Notes: generated by a model not told the origin, from the sequence alone. Counted from the stretch's first letter, positions 12,231-25,519 are shown. The stretch is DNA of 64,000 nucleotides from Benincasa hispida (GCF_009727055.1 NC_052350.1:24569330-24633329), one strand, 5' to 3'. Translations and numbers: made by a program.

Positions 12231-14378
12231 TGTTGGGGTTGATGCCTTAAATCTCGTAAGGTCCTGTAGTTTGTAAACGCATATATGAACAAACGCTTGT
12301 GATGTAATAATATGAGATATTTTCTTCACTCCTGTCTATGAAATATGAGATATTTTAGTTGCATTTACCACAAATCAATAAACTAAGATACCTAGTTGTC
12401 GTTGTAACTTAAGCATGTATGTAGAGACATACAAGTGGATCAGGCCTTGATAACCTAAATGGTCTGTAGTATATGGATAAAGGAGGGAAACCTTATCTTG
12501 GTGACACTACAGATATGACCCGCTTTGTAGATGTTACAAGTGTTGTAAAGTGCTACAGATAGTCTGATCCTGATTATTCATGTGGAGACATACGAGCAGG
12601 GGTGTCCTATACAAAGAAGTTTGTATAAGACCGGACCACGAAGTGTTTAGTCTCGTTATATAATGTCGTTCATGATAGAGACTTTCATTTCATTAGGATG
12701 ACCATAGGTAATATGACCTTAATCCTGAGTGAGTTGGGAACTCTTGCCTATAAGGGCGGTTCTTTTATTTGCATGGGTGTGAGTGGCCAGATTGCCGACT
12801 CAAACCTACCACTTTGGGAATTCGTCTGATTGGGGAGCTGGGAACTCAGCTACACAAGATGGAATTCACTTCTTCCCCAAAGTAAAGGTAAGTAGATAGA
12901 TTGCTCCCTTAAAGGCTGGTTCCGGGACTTGAACGATGTGGCGCCACACACCTTCTCATGGTCCCAAAGGTGTCCACTCATAATAGGATTATGATGTATT
13001 GTTCATTAGAGAGATCAGTGGTACTTAAGAAGTTAGATGTAACTACAAAGACAAAAAGATAATGACCTAACTGTACTTACGAGCTATCTGTGAAGGGTTA
13101 TCGTAATGTTGACTAGTTATATCCAATAAACATAAAAATATATCTGTAGTGAGAAGAGTGCAGCTATCGGTCTTTAGTGGAGTGTCTGATAATTAACGGA
13201 TGGTGGATCTCGTAATTAAAGAGTTTAGTCAGCTATTCACGTACTGTTAGAGCTTCAAGTTACAAGTCCATAAGGTCCCTTGGTAGCTCAATGGATTCAA
13301 GTAGAGAATCAGTTTTTGGGTTAGTTTGAAGTGTTCAAATTAACAAGAGGGAGTTTGATTATATATGATATAATTAAACTGATTCAATTATATGTGATAT
13401 AATTGATATGATACATGAGATACATTAATTGGAGGATTTTGATATAAATGTGATTTATATTAAGTAAAGGAGAAAATGACTATGGTTTAAATGTTACATA
13501 TGATGTGATATTAAAATTATAGGTTATAAATATAATATGATAAGTTAGTTATTATATTTATTTATAATTAAAACAATTATATGATAATTGTGGGTGGTTT
13601 CTCCTTTAACCGTACGTGAAAGTGTGAGGTTATGTTCAATTTTCATAACTGAAGGATAAAATGAAAAATGTTTTCATTTTGAAAGATATCACTTCATTAA
13701 GAGCATTACTAATCATTTAGCTGACTAGAGACTACACGATAGCCTTCTAAGCGAGAGCCTAAACAATCGTGTAAAGCGTTTTTTACTAAACGATCGTGTA
13801 GACGATTCAATGTGTTTTACTAAGCGATCGCGTGCCAAGCAAGGTTCAAAACAATCGTGTAAACGATCAAGCCTGTTTTACTAAACGATCGTGTACTTTC
13901 GAGTTTTACTAAACGATCAAGCATCTCAGTCTATGCGATTGACATTACATTCTCCCACTTGCTTGATCGTATAGTTCGATCGTTGTTTCCTCCATCCCTC
14001 TACCAAATCCAACGGAGCCCTCACCTCCTGGATTTTCACTCCGAGAATACCAAAGTTACCAAGTGGTGGTGTCTAAGGGGTTGTTTATTCGTGGAGAAGA
14101 TTGTTCGCGATCTAAGCAATAGCAAGAGATTGGGTAGGCGTTCTAAGCGACAGCGAGAGGTTGTTGTTCCAGTCTTCACGAGAGCGAGAGATTAATAGAA
14201 GAAAGTTCTTCAAAGGTATGTCTCTCATTCCTTTTGTATTTATTTACTAAATCATGTTGTAATTTTTTAGAAAATGCATAATTGTTTTGTATGTTTTTGA
14301 ATACCTTTAATTCTGTCACAACGGGCTTGGAAAGATCTTGCTTCCGCTCATGGGTTCTCTTATATAAAAGTTCCTTCA
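12231..14378 (+). mobile_element. Solo LTR E (copia-type, 2.15 kb)
   Basis: It starts TGTTGGGGTTGATGCC and ends AAAAGTTCCTTCA. Perfect target duplications ATTGT lie at 12226-12230 and 14379-14383, and the intact target can be read in the other X copy (around 21775-21785). It is 2,148 bp long with no internal coding region. Around 13720-13940 it carries many variants of the palindromic motif AAACGATCGTGT. It shares a general layout and short blocks (GACACTACAGAT, GGGGTGTCCTAT) with LTRs D, G and H. Confidence 0.9.
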
Positions 14379-14383
14379 ATTGT

Positions 14384-14588
14384 TCCATCAAACTATGTAA
14401 TCATGTAACTTTAATTAGAAATTATCCATTTTACAAATACTTGTAAGTAATAACTTAGTTAATATTATTATTTGATAATTAAATAATTAATTTTGTTCAA
14501 AACTTTTCGTTGAATTTATTGTTTATCAACTAATCTTTTAAAATTTTATAGAGATGTCATGATTGATTATATAAATTAAATACAAGTA
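14384..14588 (+). repeat. Segment X, copy 1, right part
   Basis: It continues segment X after LTR E. The landmark is AAACTATGTAATCATGTAAC, repeated at 34254 onwards after the copia element. The 14589-14681 stretch that follows shows nothing recognisable. Confidence 0.6.
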
Positions 14589-14681
14589 CATTTTTTCCCA
14601 CAAAAATTTTGATAACATTCTCATGCATAATTGAATATAGTCATTCTTGATTCTCAACAATTTCATTCCCATATTTTTTGA

Positions 14682-17600
14682 ATTGATGTGTTTTGCTTCT
14701 TTTACCATCTAAAGTTTTCATTTCCAAGAAAAAGACTTAGAAAATTATGGTCATAAGCAATAGTAGTACACAACAAAACTATGGTCAAGGTAATTATTCT
14801 TACTTAGATTATGATGGTCCTTCAAGACTTGACAATAATAATTTCTGGCCTAACTTTTTACCGGATAGTTATTATCTATTTGAAGGAGGAAAATCATCGA
14901 CCAATGAGATGTATCCACCAATAAGGTCTATATGTTGGCCAAACGAGTCCGATCATTTTCATTTAAGTAACCATCTTCAACATTTTCAATATAGGAAGAC
15001 CTAGAGCAATACTGTAGTTTTTACCAGAATTATCAAGATTCTGGATTAAATGCTCTAAGGTCATATTTTTGTATTTTTGACCTCTTTGTGAAAAACAAGT
15101 TTTTTTACCCCCTTATGATGAAAATGATGTAAGCATGGAAATTTTGGTTGTATAATTACTCTTATGCTCCTTATTAAACTCCCACTTTTAAGTTTCAACA
15201 ACCAACCTACCAAATTAATTCACCAAAAATTCTCCACCACAAAAAATTGACTCATAAAAAATTAATTCACAAAAGATTCTCCACATTACAATACTAAAAA
15301 TTCTCCAACAAAATTTATTTTTTTTACAACCACACAAAAATATCTCTTCACCAAATTATCTCCAGAACGAAGTCTTTCGTCAAGTCCAAAACTTGTATTT
15401 GACAAAGTTGTAATTTTGTACACTCCATAAGAAGGTATGTATTTTCATTTTGTATATATACAATAGTTGGATAATTTTTTTCATGTTAGAATTCATTTGC
15501 TTGTATTTATGCTTGCTTGCTTGATTGTTTCTTTTTTTTTTTTTTTTCTAATGCCATAAAGCCCCTGCATTCGAAATTTTTTTTTTAAAAAAAATGAAAC
15601 GAAAGTCAAAAAAATAATTTTTTTAAGATACCCGGTCGGGTTTCACCGGGTACAAAAATAATTGTTGAAATAAGGTTAAAAAAGATTGCGATAAATAATC
15701 TTTTAAGATACTCGATCGAGTTTCACTGGGTACAAAGGAAATTGGTTGAAATCACCGGTTGGGCTTCACCGGGTACGAAAGAAATTAGTTGAAATCACCC
15801 AACCATGAAGGAAATCGGATTCTGAGATTTTCACGAGTAGCAGAACATTCCAAATTACAATCATGAATGAACATATATTTACAGTCGACTTCAAACAAGT
15901 GGTTATACAATTCATACAGAGAAATTACAGCATGAAAAACAACAATGCACAGAAAGCAACTCTACGCACATATGAAGATGCGTCTCCACGCTCCGTTGCG
16001 CGACCGCTCGAAAAATCAGTAACCTCGAACGCTCGATCTACACGACCGTAATACTCTTCGCGCTCGTCCTCAACGATCTCCTCCGCAACAACGAACGGCC
16101 TCCACAACACCACGAATGGCCTCCAGAAAATCTCGACGGTGTTGAGTTGAGTCTGACACCACCAACAAGACGACCTTGGTATTCTTGGTGTGAGAATCCA
16201 GAGGGTGGGCTCTGTTCGGACTTGGTAAGAAACAGATGAAGGAGGAAACAACGATCGCGTATACGAATGGGCAAGTGGTAGGTGGCAGAGACATATCATA
16301 TAGGTCGATGCCCAATCGTTTAGATAAAGCTATGTGATCGTCTAGCAAAAGCTATGCGATCGTTTAGTCTATCGTTTAGCTCGGTCTGTCGCCTATAGAC
16401 ACTACACGATCGTTTACCTTGGGCCAGTGATCGTCTAGCAAAACTATGCCATTGTTTAGTAAATATTGCACGATTGTTTAGCTCTACTCTGCACGATCGT
16501 TTAGCTTTCCCAACCGTCGTTTAGTAAATCCGAATTTACTTTACGACTTCGTGAGTTTCTTTTACGCGGAGAGAAAACTCAAAACTTTTTCAATCATTTG
16601 TAAAAACTTCTTTTTAAAATAGGAAAACCATTTTTCTTTTAAACTCACAGTTACCATGATTCAATAACCACCCACTACTTTGGTTATTTAAAATAAAAAG
16701 AATTAATTATCCAATAATTAATATTATTATAAACATAAATGATAACCAACTTATTATACTATATCTATAACCTATTGTTTTAATATTTCATCTCAAGAAA
16801 CATATAAACCATAGTTCTTTTTCTATTCCATGGTACTTAATGTAAATCTCAGTTACATCAATCCTCCATTAGATGTATCTCATACATCAAACCGATTATA
16901 TCATATATAATCATATCAATTTGAACATTTTAAATCAATACCAAGAACTGATCCTCAACTGAATCCATTGAGCTACCAAGGGGACCTCATGGACCTGTAG
17001 CTCGAAGCTCCAACGGTATGTGAATAACTGACTAAACTTTTTAGTCACGGGATCCACCATCCTTTAACTGCCAGGTACTCCACTAAAGATCGACAGTTGA
17101 ACTCTTCTTACCATAGATATATTATGTGTCCATCTTAACCAATCAGTAGTGCGACAACCCTTCATAGATCACTCGTAAGTACGGTTGGGCCAATAACCGT
17201 TATGCCTCTGTAGTTACATCTGTCTCCTTAAGTACCAATGATCCCTCTAATGAACATAAGTCATAGTCCTACTATGACCGAGTCTTCTCTTTCAAAGATA
17301 AGTTGTGACCACTATGTTCAATCCCCGGAATCAGTCCTTAAAGGAGCAATCTCTCTACTTATCCCTGCTTTAGGAATGGAGTGAATTCCATCTTGTGGAA
17401 TGAGTTCCTAGCTCCCAAATCAGACAAGTCCCTAAAAAGGTAGGCATGTTAAATTGGCAATCTGGCCGCTCTCACCCATACAAATCAAAGCCCTCAAAAG
17501 CAAGGAGTTCCAAAACACTCAGGAATTGAGGTCGTTACCTATGGCTCGTTTAGTGAGATGTAAGTCTCTAGTATCAACGGCGTTATATACAGAGTCTAGT

Positions 17601-18552
17601 CATCTCGTGGTCTAGGTCTTATACAAACTCTTTGTATAGGACACCCCCACTTGCACGTCTCTACATAAATGGTCAAGATCTACCATCCGTAGTAGTTTAC
17701 AACACTTTTAAACCTCTACAAAGTGGATCGTATCTGTAGTGTCACCAGGATTAGGTATCCCACCTTAATCCTTATACTACATACCTACTTAGGTTATCAC
17801 TTAAGGCATGATCCATATGAGTAAATACCAGAATTAAATAACACTTATTTTATTCATTGAACAATGTGTATCTTTACAAAACAATAAGACTCCGGGAGAA
17901 TTAGATCACTAATCCCAACAGACCAGACGTCACTTGGACTTCACTGGGTATGGGATAGGAATTGGGCTGGGAAAATGGCCTGGTCTGGGACCCGGTAGAG
18001 GTAACTTTAAACCCGACCGGGCGTAAATGGAGTATATGTTTACTACTTTTTGGCCTAATGTTGTACCTAGCTGGGTAGACAACCGGGTAATTTTTTTATT
18101 TTTATTTTTCTAATTGTGTTGGAGTTAGTTTTTTCTTAATTTTAGGGATGACTTTTCCTATATGGGAACAACACTTTTCCTATATTAGGATGAATCTTCA
18201 TTTCCAATTCCATTATAACCTACATTTTTCATCAAATAGATAAATTGAAAGTCAACACAATACAACACATTGATTCAGAATATCCACACAAAAAAAAAGT
18301 GTAATGAAAGTTACTATTTTTTGGCTCGACCCTATACCCGGTTGGGCCCAGAACCGGGCCAAAAAAATAGTAGCTAGCTTTGAATATTACCCGATCCCGC
18401 CCCTTCTAAGTCCGAGTCATCCAATCCCACCCTTTAATGTTATTGATTTTTGGCCTAGCCTCATACCCGACCGGGCCAAAAAACAATAGCTAGCTATGAA
18501 GACTACTCAATCCCGCCCCTTCCCACCCCATTTTGTCTCATCCCGCCCGTTA
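14682..18552 (+). repeat. Repeat P, copy 2 (interrupted by LTR H)
   Basis: The pieces 14682-15805 and 17926-18552 match repeat P copy 1. The open frame at 14747-15004 (85 codons) matches the frame at 2698-2883 of copy 1, with shared words such as STNEMY and RSICWP. I do not recognise the protein, and the preserved frame may only reflect a recent duplication. The GC-rich palindromic units (TTTTTTGGCTCG...CGGGCCAAAAAA) occur three times from 18313 to about 18610, just past the shared end. Confidence 0.6.
15806..17920 (-). mobile_element. Solo LTR H (copia-type, 2.1 kb)
   Basis: Read on the minus strand it starts TGTTGGGATTAGTGATC at 17920 and ends at 15806. The flanks AACCA (15801-15805) and GACCA (17921-17925) differ by one base, a near-perfect 5-bp target duplication. 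It splits repeat P copy 2 at a point where copy 1 is continuous. It is 2,115 bp long with no gag or pol. The region 16300-16520 carries repeated ACGATCGTTTAG-type motifs. Minus-strand frames at 15925-16348 overlap each other inside the LTR and look non-coding. Confidence 0.85.
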
Positions 18553-19982
18553 TTATTTTTTGGCTCGACCTTATACCTGGTCGGGCTCAGGACCGAGCCA
18601 AAAAACAGTAACGTCCCCTCCCCTTCTTTCGCATGGTCCCACCCTATCTTGCCTGGTCTCGCCCCCTTCTCGATTTCACCCCACTTCCACCCCCTTCCCG
18701 GTCCCCTCCCCTTCACGATCCCAAATCCCGCATCCATCCAAAACCCTGCCTGGCTGCTCTCTCGGTCAAGATCTAAAGGACCCTGGTCGGGCTTCATCGA
18801 ATTAGAGTGGTCTCGAAATTAGAAAGATCGGAGTTTAAAGCAAAAAAAAAATGGTTTATAATATACAAATCAACTCATATACTATCTATAAGCTTCAAAA
18901 TCATTCTAAAAAGCAACGATTTTTAACAAAAAAATCCAAAAAAATAATGAAACCCCATGAAAGCAAATCCTATAAACTTGTAAAAAAAAATCAATTTTTT
19001 AAAATCAAATGAGCTCAAACAAGATCATAACTCATTATTATAACAAAATAAAGTATAAAGATACACAAAAGCATGAAATCAAGAACAATGTCAAGAAATC
19101 GAAAACTAAAACCCCCTAAAATGTGCAAAAATACTTACTTAATGAAGGTGAACTTGAAGATGATGTTGTGTTGATGAAGATGAATAAAAAATTTGAAAAA
19201 AAAAACTGAAAGAATGTGAGGAATTTTGAAAGGAATTTGAAGGGTTAAACAAGAAAACAGAGGGATTGTTGGGTTTCCAAAGTTTTGTGTCTTTTCCTAC
19301 TTATGGTAAATTTTGAGGGGTCAAAAATATGTTCTTTTTAAAATGGGTCTTTTTTTCAAAGAAAACCTCCAGTTGGTCATTTTTGTCCGTTTTCCTTTTA
19401 TAATAAATAATTTATAACTATTTTGTATGCAAACATTTCATGTCCTTTAATTTTGCAATTAATTGTCAATATTTGATATTATTTTGTAATTATTTTTCTA
19501 TTTCTTTTTAAAATTTTTGCTCTCACATCGATATTGTACCTCTAAATATTGTCTTATTTTATAGAAATGATGATTAAAAATGGTCAAATATAGTCTAATT
19601 AGGTCATAATCAAAGTTTCATTAACTAATTATAACAATTTTCATCAATTTCTATAAAGTTTCTCGAAATTTCCATCAAATTGGTATTTCCATCGATATTT
19701 CCATAAAATCGAGACCTCAATATTTTCATCAGCATCAATATTTCAAGCTCTGGTTCCACCTCCAAATTTCTTCCTTAGTTATCTACTTTTTACCAATATT
19801 TTCAAAAACCAAGACAAAATTTGAAAACTAAAAAAATATTTTTTAAAAACTTTTTTTTTAAAAAAAAAAATTAACTAAGAATTCAATCATTGTATTATGC
19901 AAATCAATGTAAGAAATAAAGAGAAAATATGCTTAATTTTAATGAAAAAACAAAATAAAAAATGAATGGTTACGACAATTTC
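18553..19982. other. Non-genic spacer after repeat P
   Basis: The part 18553-18840 has one further GC-rich palindromic unit and a C/T-rich stretch rich in CCCTTC and TCCCGC. From 18840 to 19982 it is AT-rich. No gene was recognised. The end (about 19680-19760) has repeated ATCGATATTTCCAT motifs resembling text near 60740. Confidence 0.5.
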
Positions 19983-20268
19983 GTTTATATGGAAAGACGG
20001 TAAAAATTATTATTTTCATGCATTCATTCGTTTATATGGAAAGACATTATTTAAAAAGTAATGTTTTCATGCATCCATTTTTGTTTATATGGAAAGATAT
20101 TAAATAAAAACTATTGTTTTCATGCATTAATTTTCGATTATATGGAAAGACATTAAATAAAAATTATTATTTTCATGCATACATTTTCGTTTATATGGAA
20201 AGACCTTAAATAAAAACTATTGTTTCATGCATTAATTTTAGTTTATCTGGAAAGACATTGAGGGTGTG
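19983..20268 (+). repeat. ~54-bp tandem repeat (about 5 units)
   Basis: The unit GTTTATATGGAAAGACATTA ... TTTTCATGCATTCATT recurs about five times. The same array reappears at about 23982-24256 because of the assembly duplication. Confidence 0.8.
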
Positions 20269-20350
20269 TTTGATATGTGATAAAAATAGAGAGTTGAGTT
20301 GAGTTGAATTGGTAATTATTATATGGAGAGTTATATTATCTGGGGAATTA

Positions 20351-20475
20351 AATTGTCTGTGTTTGTTATGCAGAGTTGAGTTAAATTGGTAATTATTATC
20401 TGTGTTTGTTGTGCAGAGTTGAATTGAGTTGGTAATTATTGTCTATGTTTGTTGTGCAGAGTTGAGTTAGAGAAT
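20351..20475 (+). repeat. ~44-bp tandem repeat (about 3 units)
   Basis: The unit TCTGTGTTTGTTGTGCAGAG followed by TTGAGTTGGTAATTATT recurs nearly three times. It is duplicated at about 24353-24472 with the rest of the false duplication. Confidence 0.7.
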
Positions 20476-20885
20476 CTGATGCAGTTTTTTATGAATGAGA
20501 TTAGTTCTATTTGTTTTTTATTTCATTCTTTTGTTTTTTTTTTTTTTTTTGTTTTATGTTTTGCTATTGTTGATTAATTTTCAAATATACATGTATTTTC
20601 TCAAATCATTTATGACATAAACTGGATAATCTCAATTTTTTTCTCAATTTGTAGAACATAATAGATTATTTTTCATATATTCTTTTCAAAAACTGTAATA
20701 ATTCTAATTCTCTTCAATCGGTAAAACATATCAAAAAAATATATTTCATATTGTTGCTCAATTAATTGGTATATTGTATATTGTATGTATATATATTGAA
20801 GGTATATATATTTTCATATTGAATGTTTGTATGTATATATATCCAAAAAAAAATTCACAAAATATATGTTCTTTTCGATACTTAT

Positions 20886-21065
20886 TGTCACACCCCGCTC
20901 CAAACCACATTTTTAGCCTAGAGAAAGGCGTGACTACAGCAGTTACCAACCCTTGGGCTGACACTTACTGCCTAATAACTCTTGCGGAATAAACTCTGAT
21001 ACCAATTATAATTCATATGCAACGGAACGTCTTTAAGCCACACAATTTATTAACTTAAATAAAAA
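20886..21065 (-). mobile_element. Truncated LTR end of the A/B/C family
   Basis: On the minus strand this matches the last ~180 bp of LTR B. It starts TGTCACACCCCGCTCC on the plus strand (reverse of GGGGTGTGACA), includes the CTGCAGTCACGCC block, and carries the CTCTGATACCA motif at 20994-21004. The rest of the LTR is missing. The spacers on either side (20476-20885, 21066-21286) are AT-rich with no gene. A second image lies near 24887 in the duplicated block. Confidence 0.75.
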
Positions 21066-21286
21066 TTATTGTTTGTATCCATTCATTTTTGTGCAGCATA
21101 AAAGAATCACTTCAAAGGATTCTTATAATATATTCCACAAGTAGACATTTGGAATTTGGGAAATGATATGAAAATAAGGGTAGGAATTGATAAGGGATAC
21201 ACATTCCCTTATTTAGTATAAATTTTGAAGTTTTTAAGTACAAGAAATTGAGAATAATTTATTTTCATGCCTCCCTCATACATGGG

Positions 21287-21456
21287 TTTTCTTGATTAAA
21301 TTTAAAAATTAATTAATTAATTTAATTAATATATGAAATCAAATTTAGAATTTAGAATATTATATAAAATTAAATTGTAATACCTGAATTTGACTACTCT
21401 CCAGTTTCATACATTAATTAATTATTTTTTAAAATATAAAGTGATTTTCTAAAAAA

Positions 21457-21524
<68 letters not shown>

Positions 21525-21789
21525 AATTAATTTTGTTACATATAAACATACTTATTTGCAATTAAAACTATTAACTCATTAATAAATTATATGTAGCTAA
21601 TTAATTATCATTATGGTTAATATTTTACGAGATTATTTTTAATAATTATTATTAGGTTATCATTAATTAATTATAATTCATTAATTTGTAATCATAAAAA
21701 TGTTATACATTTTCTCAAAACTAATTTTGATTGTTTTATTAATTGATAAATCATAATTATATTAAATCATCAAATTGTTCCATCAAACT
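21287..21789 (+). repeat. Segment X, copy 2, left part
   Basis: It matches 11755-12230 and holds a ~60-bp pure AT dinucleotide run (about 21460-21520), much longer than in copy 1. It continues after the copia element at 34259. Confidence 0.65.
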
Positions 21790-23158
21790 TGTTGGAATCA
21801 ACCTTAGAGGGGTGAATAGGGTTTAATTAAATTTTTTTTCTAAATTAATCCAATTAAACTAATTAATATACTTTTTATAAATAATAAGAAAACTCAATTT
21901 ATACAACAAATAAGATGACAAAAATGTGATAATTTAATTCTATCAAATTTTAGCAAATAAATAAGAACAAACTAAAACATACAATAAATTGCTTAAATTA
22001 ATTGCAAAAAAAAAAGGAAAGAGTTAGAGAAGAAGACACCGTAATTTTTATAGTGGTTCGGTCAAACTCGATCTACTCCACTCCCAAGCGCCTCTAAGGA
22101 ATTTGAATAAAATCTTTCCGACTCTTTCCACGAATTAGACCTCAAACGGTTGCACCACCGCTCCTTTTACGGGTTCAAGCAAACCCGATCCTTTCCACGG
22201 TTTAGGATCAAACCGTTCAAATGTTGGAATTTTTGAAGAACACAATACAACTCTCACTACAGTGGATTTACAAGTTTAAGCACTCAACAATTTATCTCTC
22301 AAATACAATAACACTCTCTCAAGAATAAGATGAAAAGAAAAAAAATTGGGAACTTAGAGAGAGCAACAATGAACTTTTGAGTTTTGGAGAATTATGAAAT
22401 GTAAAATTTGTCTTTTTAAAATTGGAGAGGAAGATGGTTTATATAGAGATGGAAAAATTTTTAGAAACCACAATTAATTTGGACCTTTGGATTTTAGAAA
22501 AGAAAAATCAATGGTGGAGATTTTAAACTAAACTAGTCGTTAGATACAAACAAAATATAATATTAAATTCATTTTCTTTTTAAAATTAATCAAAAAAATA
22601 AAAAACTACCATATGTCAAAAACTAGCCGTTAGACACAAACATAAAATAATATTAAATTTATTTCCTTTTAATTCATTTATTTTTTAAATTTATTCTCTT
22701 TAAAGTCAATCCAAAAATAAAAAACATATCATGTGTAAAAAAAACTAGCCGTTAGACACAAACATAAAATAATATTAAATTTATTTCCTTTTAAATTTCT
22801 TTTTAATTTCAATTTTTTTATTTTAAATCAATCCAGAAATCAAAAGTCCATCTTATGTTAATCTGTTAATGATCCCCATTCAACCAATATGCTGCCACAT
22901 GTCTACATGCAAATGATCTGGTTATGTCCACCACGGTATTTTCTCTATAAACTTGTTTCGGTCATATTCGTCTTTGTTTAGCTCCGATTTGAGTGATTTA
23001 AGAAGGTGTTGGAATCGTTGTTCCGAGCTCTATGCTATGGACATATTAAAACACTAAGATTTTCAGTAATTAAAAATTGAGTTTTGTTATCATCAAAACA
23101 TTGATTGATTAATTAATTAAAATTAATTAATTTGAGATTAAGGGCCAAAAAGCCAACA
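21790..23158 (-). repeat. Copia 3' LTR (left copy)
   Basis: 1,369 bp from TGTTGGAATCAACC to AAAAGCCAACA. It contains three diverged ~110-bp units with ACTAGCCGTTAGACACAAAC (about 22530-22830). Beside it, 23159-23170 reads on the minus strand ATCATCGGAGAT, a worn remnant of the usual polypurine tract of such elements. Confidence 0.88.
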
Positions 23159-23508
23159 ATCTCCGATGATGACAAACCATTCAAGAAAAATAGCTTGAAA
23201 TACATGTAACCATATGTAGCACATAATAAAATTCAACATATCACCATAAAGTCATTATTGAAATTTACTAAAATATAAATTCTCCCCCTAATTAATACAA
23301 TCAAAATATCCCTAATTAATACAATCAAAATCATAAAATTTATAGTATATTTTTCTTAACTTCTCCCCTTTGGAATCATCAAAAAGAATAATTAAGAAAA
23401 ATTTAGAACTACATAAATGTTTCCTTAAAAAACATGAACATAAATTTAGCACAAATCCCCCTAAGAATATTTACATAATGTTTTCCATATCTCCCTATCA
23501 AAATGCTT

Positions 23509-23937
23509 CTAAAAAGATTTAACAAGTAAAATTATAAAATCAAGAGGCATCACAACGAATAATACGAGCTTAAGCCTATTTTTGCAAAAGTTTTCTTCAT
23601 TCAAAGGCTTAGTAAAAATATCCCTAATTTGATTATTAGAGCCTATAAATTCAAGAGTAATATTATCATTTTTCACATGCTCTCTAATAAAGTGATGTCT
23701 AATATCAATATGCTTAATCCTAGAATGATGTATAGGATTTTTAGTCAAATTAATAGTACTAGTATTATCACAAAATATAGGCACATTATCAAACTTTAAT
23801 TCAAAATCACAAAGAGTTTGTTTCATCCAAAGAATTTGAGCACAACAACTAGCAACTGCAATATATTCCGCTTGGTAGTGGATAAGGCAAACGAATTTTA
23901 CTTTTTACTAAACCAAGAAACTAAGGAACTACCAAGA
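23509..23937 (-). pseudogene. Copia RNase H fragment (first image)
   Basis: The minus-strand frame 23509-23826 gives the end of the copia RNase H domain: a VPIFCDN block followed by HSRIKHIDIRHHFIREHV and later IFTKPL, all typical of plant Ty1/copia polyproteins. Upstream coding is lost at the N gap. The same sequence, with different one-base indels, lies at 27500-27950. One of the two is almost certainly an assembly artefact. Confidence 0.85.
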
Positions 23938-23945
23938 TCTGGGAC

Positions 23946-23970
23946 NNNNNNNNNNNNNNNNNNNNNNNNN
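23946..23970. other. Assembly gap (25 N)
   Basis: Twenty-five undetermined bases. The immediate flanks (ATCTGGGAC on the left, ACGAGAGAGA on the right) do not match the otherwise duplicated sequence. Confidence 0.99.
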
Positions 23971-23978
23971 ACGAGAGA

Positions 23979-25449
23979 GATTATGGAAAGACGGTAAAAA
24001 TTATTATTTTCATGCATTCATTCGTTTATATGGAAAGACATTATTTAAAAAAGTAATGTTTTCATGCATCCATTTTTGTTTATATGGAAAGATATTAAAT
24101 AAAAACTATTGTTTTCATGCATTAATTTTCGATTATATGGAAAGACATTAAATAAAAATTATTATTTTCATGCATACATTTTCGTTTATATGGAAAGACC
24201 TTAAATAAAAACTATTGTTTCATGCATTAATTTTTGTTAGTTTATCTGGAAAGACATTGAGGGTGTGTTGATATGTGATAAAAATAGAGAGTTGAGTTGA
24301 GTTGAATTGGTAATTATTATATGGAGAGTTATATTATCTGGGGAATTAAATTGTCTGTGTTTGTTAGGCAGAGTTGAGTTAAATTGGTAATTATTATCTG
24401 TGTTTGTTGTGCAGAGTTGAATTGAGTTGGTAATTATTGTCTATGTTTGTTGTGCAGAGTTGAGTTAGAGAATCTGATGCAGTTTTTTATGAATGAGATT
24501 AGTTCTATTTGTTTTTTATTTCATTCTTTTGTTTTTTTTTTTTTTTTTTTTGTTTTATGTTTTGCTATTGTTGATTAATTTTCAAATATACATGTATTTT
24601 CTCAAATCATTTATGACATAAACTGGATAATCTCAATTTTTTTTTCTCAATTTGTAGAACATAATAGATTATTTTCATAATATTCTTTTCAAAAACTGTA
24701 ATAATTCTAATTCTCTTCAATCGGTAAAACATATCAACAAAATATATTTCATATTGTTGCTCAATTAATTGGTTATATTGTATATTGTTATATTATATTG
24801 AAGGTATATATATTTCATATTGAATGTTTGTATGTATATATATCCAAAAAAAAATTCACAAAATATATGTTCTTTTCGATACTTATTGTCACACCCCGCT
24901 CCAAACCACATTTTTGCCTAGAGAAAGCGTGACTACAGCAGTTACCAACCCTTGGGCTGACTTCACTGCCTAATAACTCTTGCGGAATAACTCTGTACCA
25001 ATTATAATTCATATGCAACGGAACGTCTTTAAGCCCACAATTTATTAACTTAAATAAAAATTATTGTTTGTATCCATTCATTTTGTGCAGCATAAATAGA
25101 ATCACTTCAAAGGATTCTTATAAATATTCCACAAGTAGAACTTTGGAATTTGGGAAATGATATAAAATAAGGGTAGGAATTGATAAGGGATACACATTCC
25201 CTATTTAGTATAAATTTTGAAGTCTTTTAAGTACAAGAAATTGAGAATAATTTATTTTCATGCCTCCCTCATACCATGGGTTTTCTTGATTAAATTTAGA
25301 ATTAATTAATTAATTTAATTAATATATGAAAATCAAATTTAGAATTTAGAAATATTATATAAAATTAAATTGTAATACCTGAATTTGACTACTCCAGTTT
25401 CATACATTAATTAATTATTTTTTAAAATATAAAGTGATTTCTAAAAAAA

Positions 25450-25519
<70 letters not shown>

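Larger units (their letters stand above)
19983..23937. other. First copy of a ~4-kb false duplication
   Basis: From the 54-bp tandem array through segment X and the copia 3' LTR into RNase H, this block is repeated at about 23979-27950 in the same order. The spacing offset stays at 3,991-4,002 bp and differences are mostly one-base indels. The block ends in unmatched bases next to the N gap. Confidence 0.88.

Noticed and set aside
14747..15004. 85-codon frame conserved between the two repeat P copies, considered as a gene
   Set aside because: I recognise no family, copy 1 is disrupted, and conservation can come from a recent duplication. It is noted under repeat P only.
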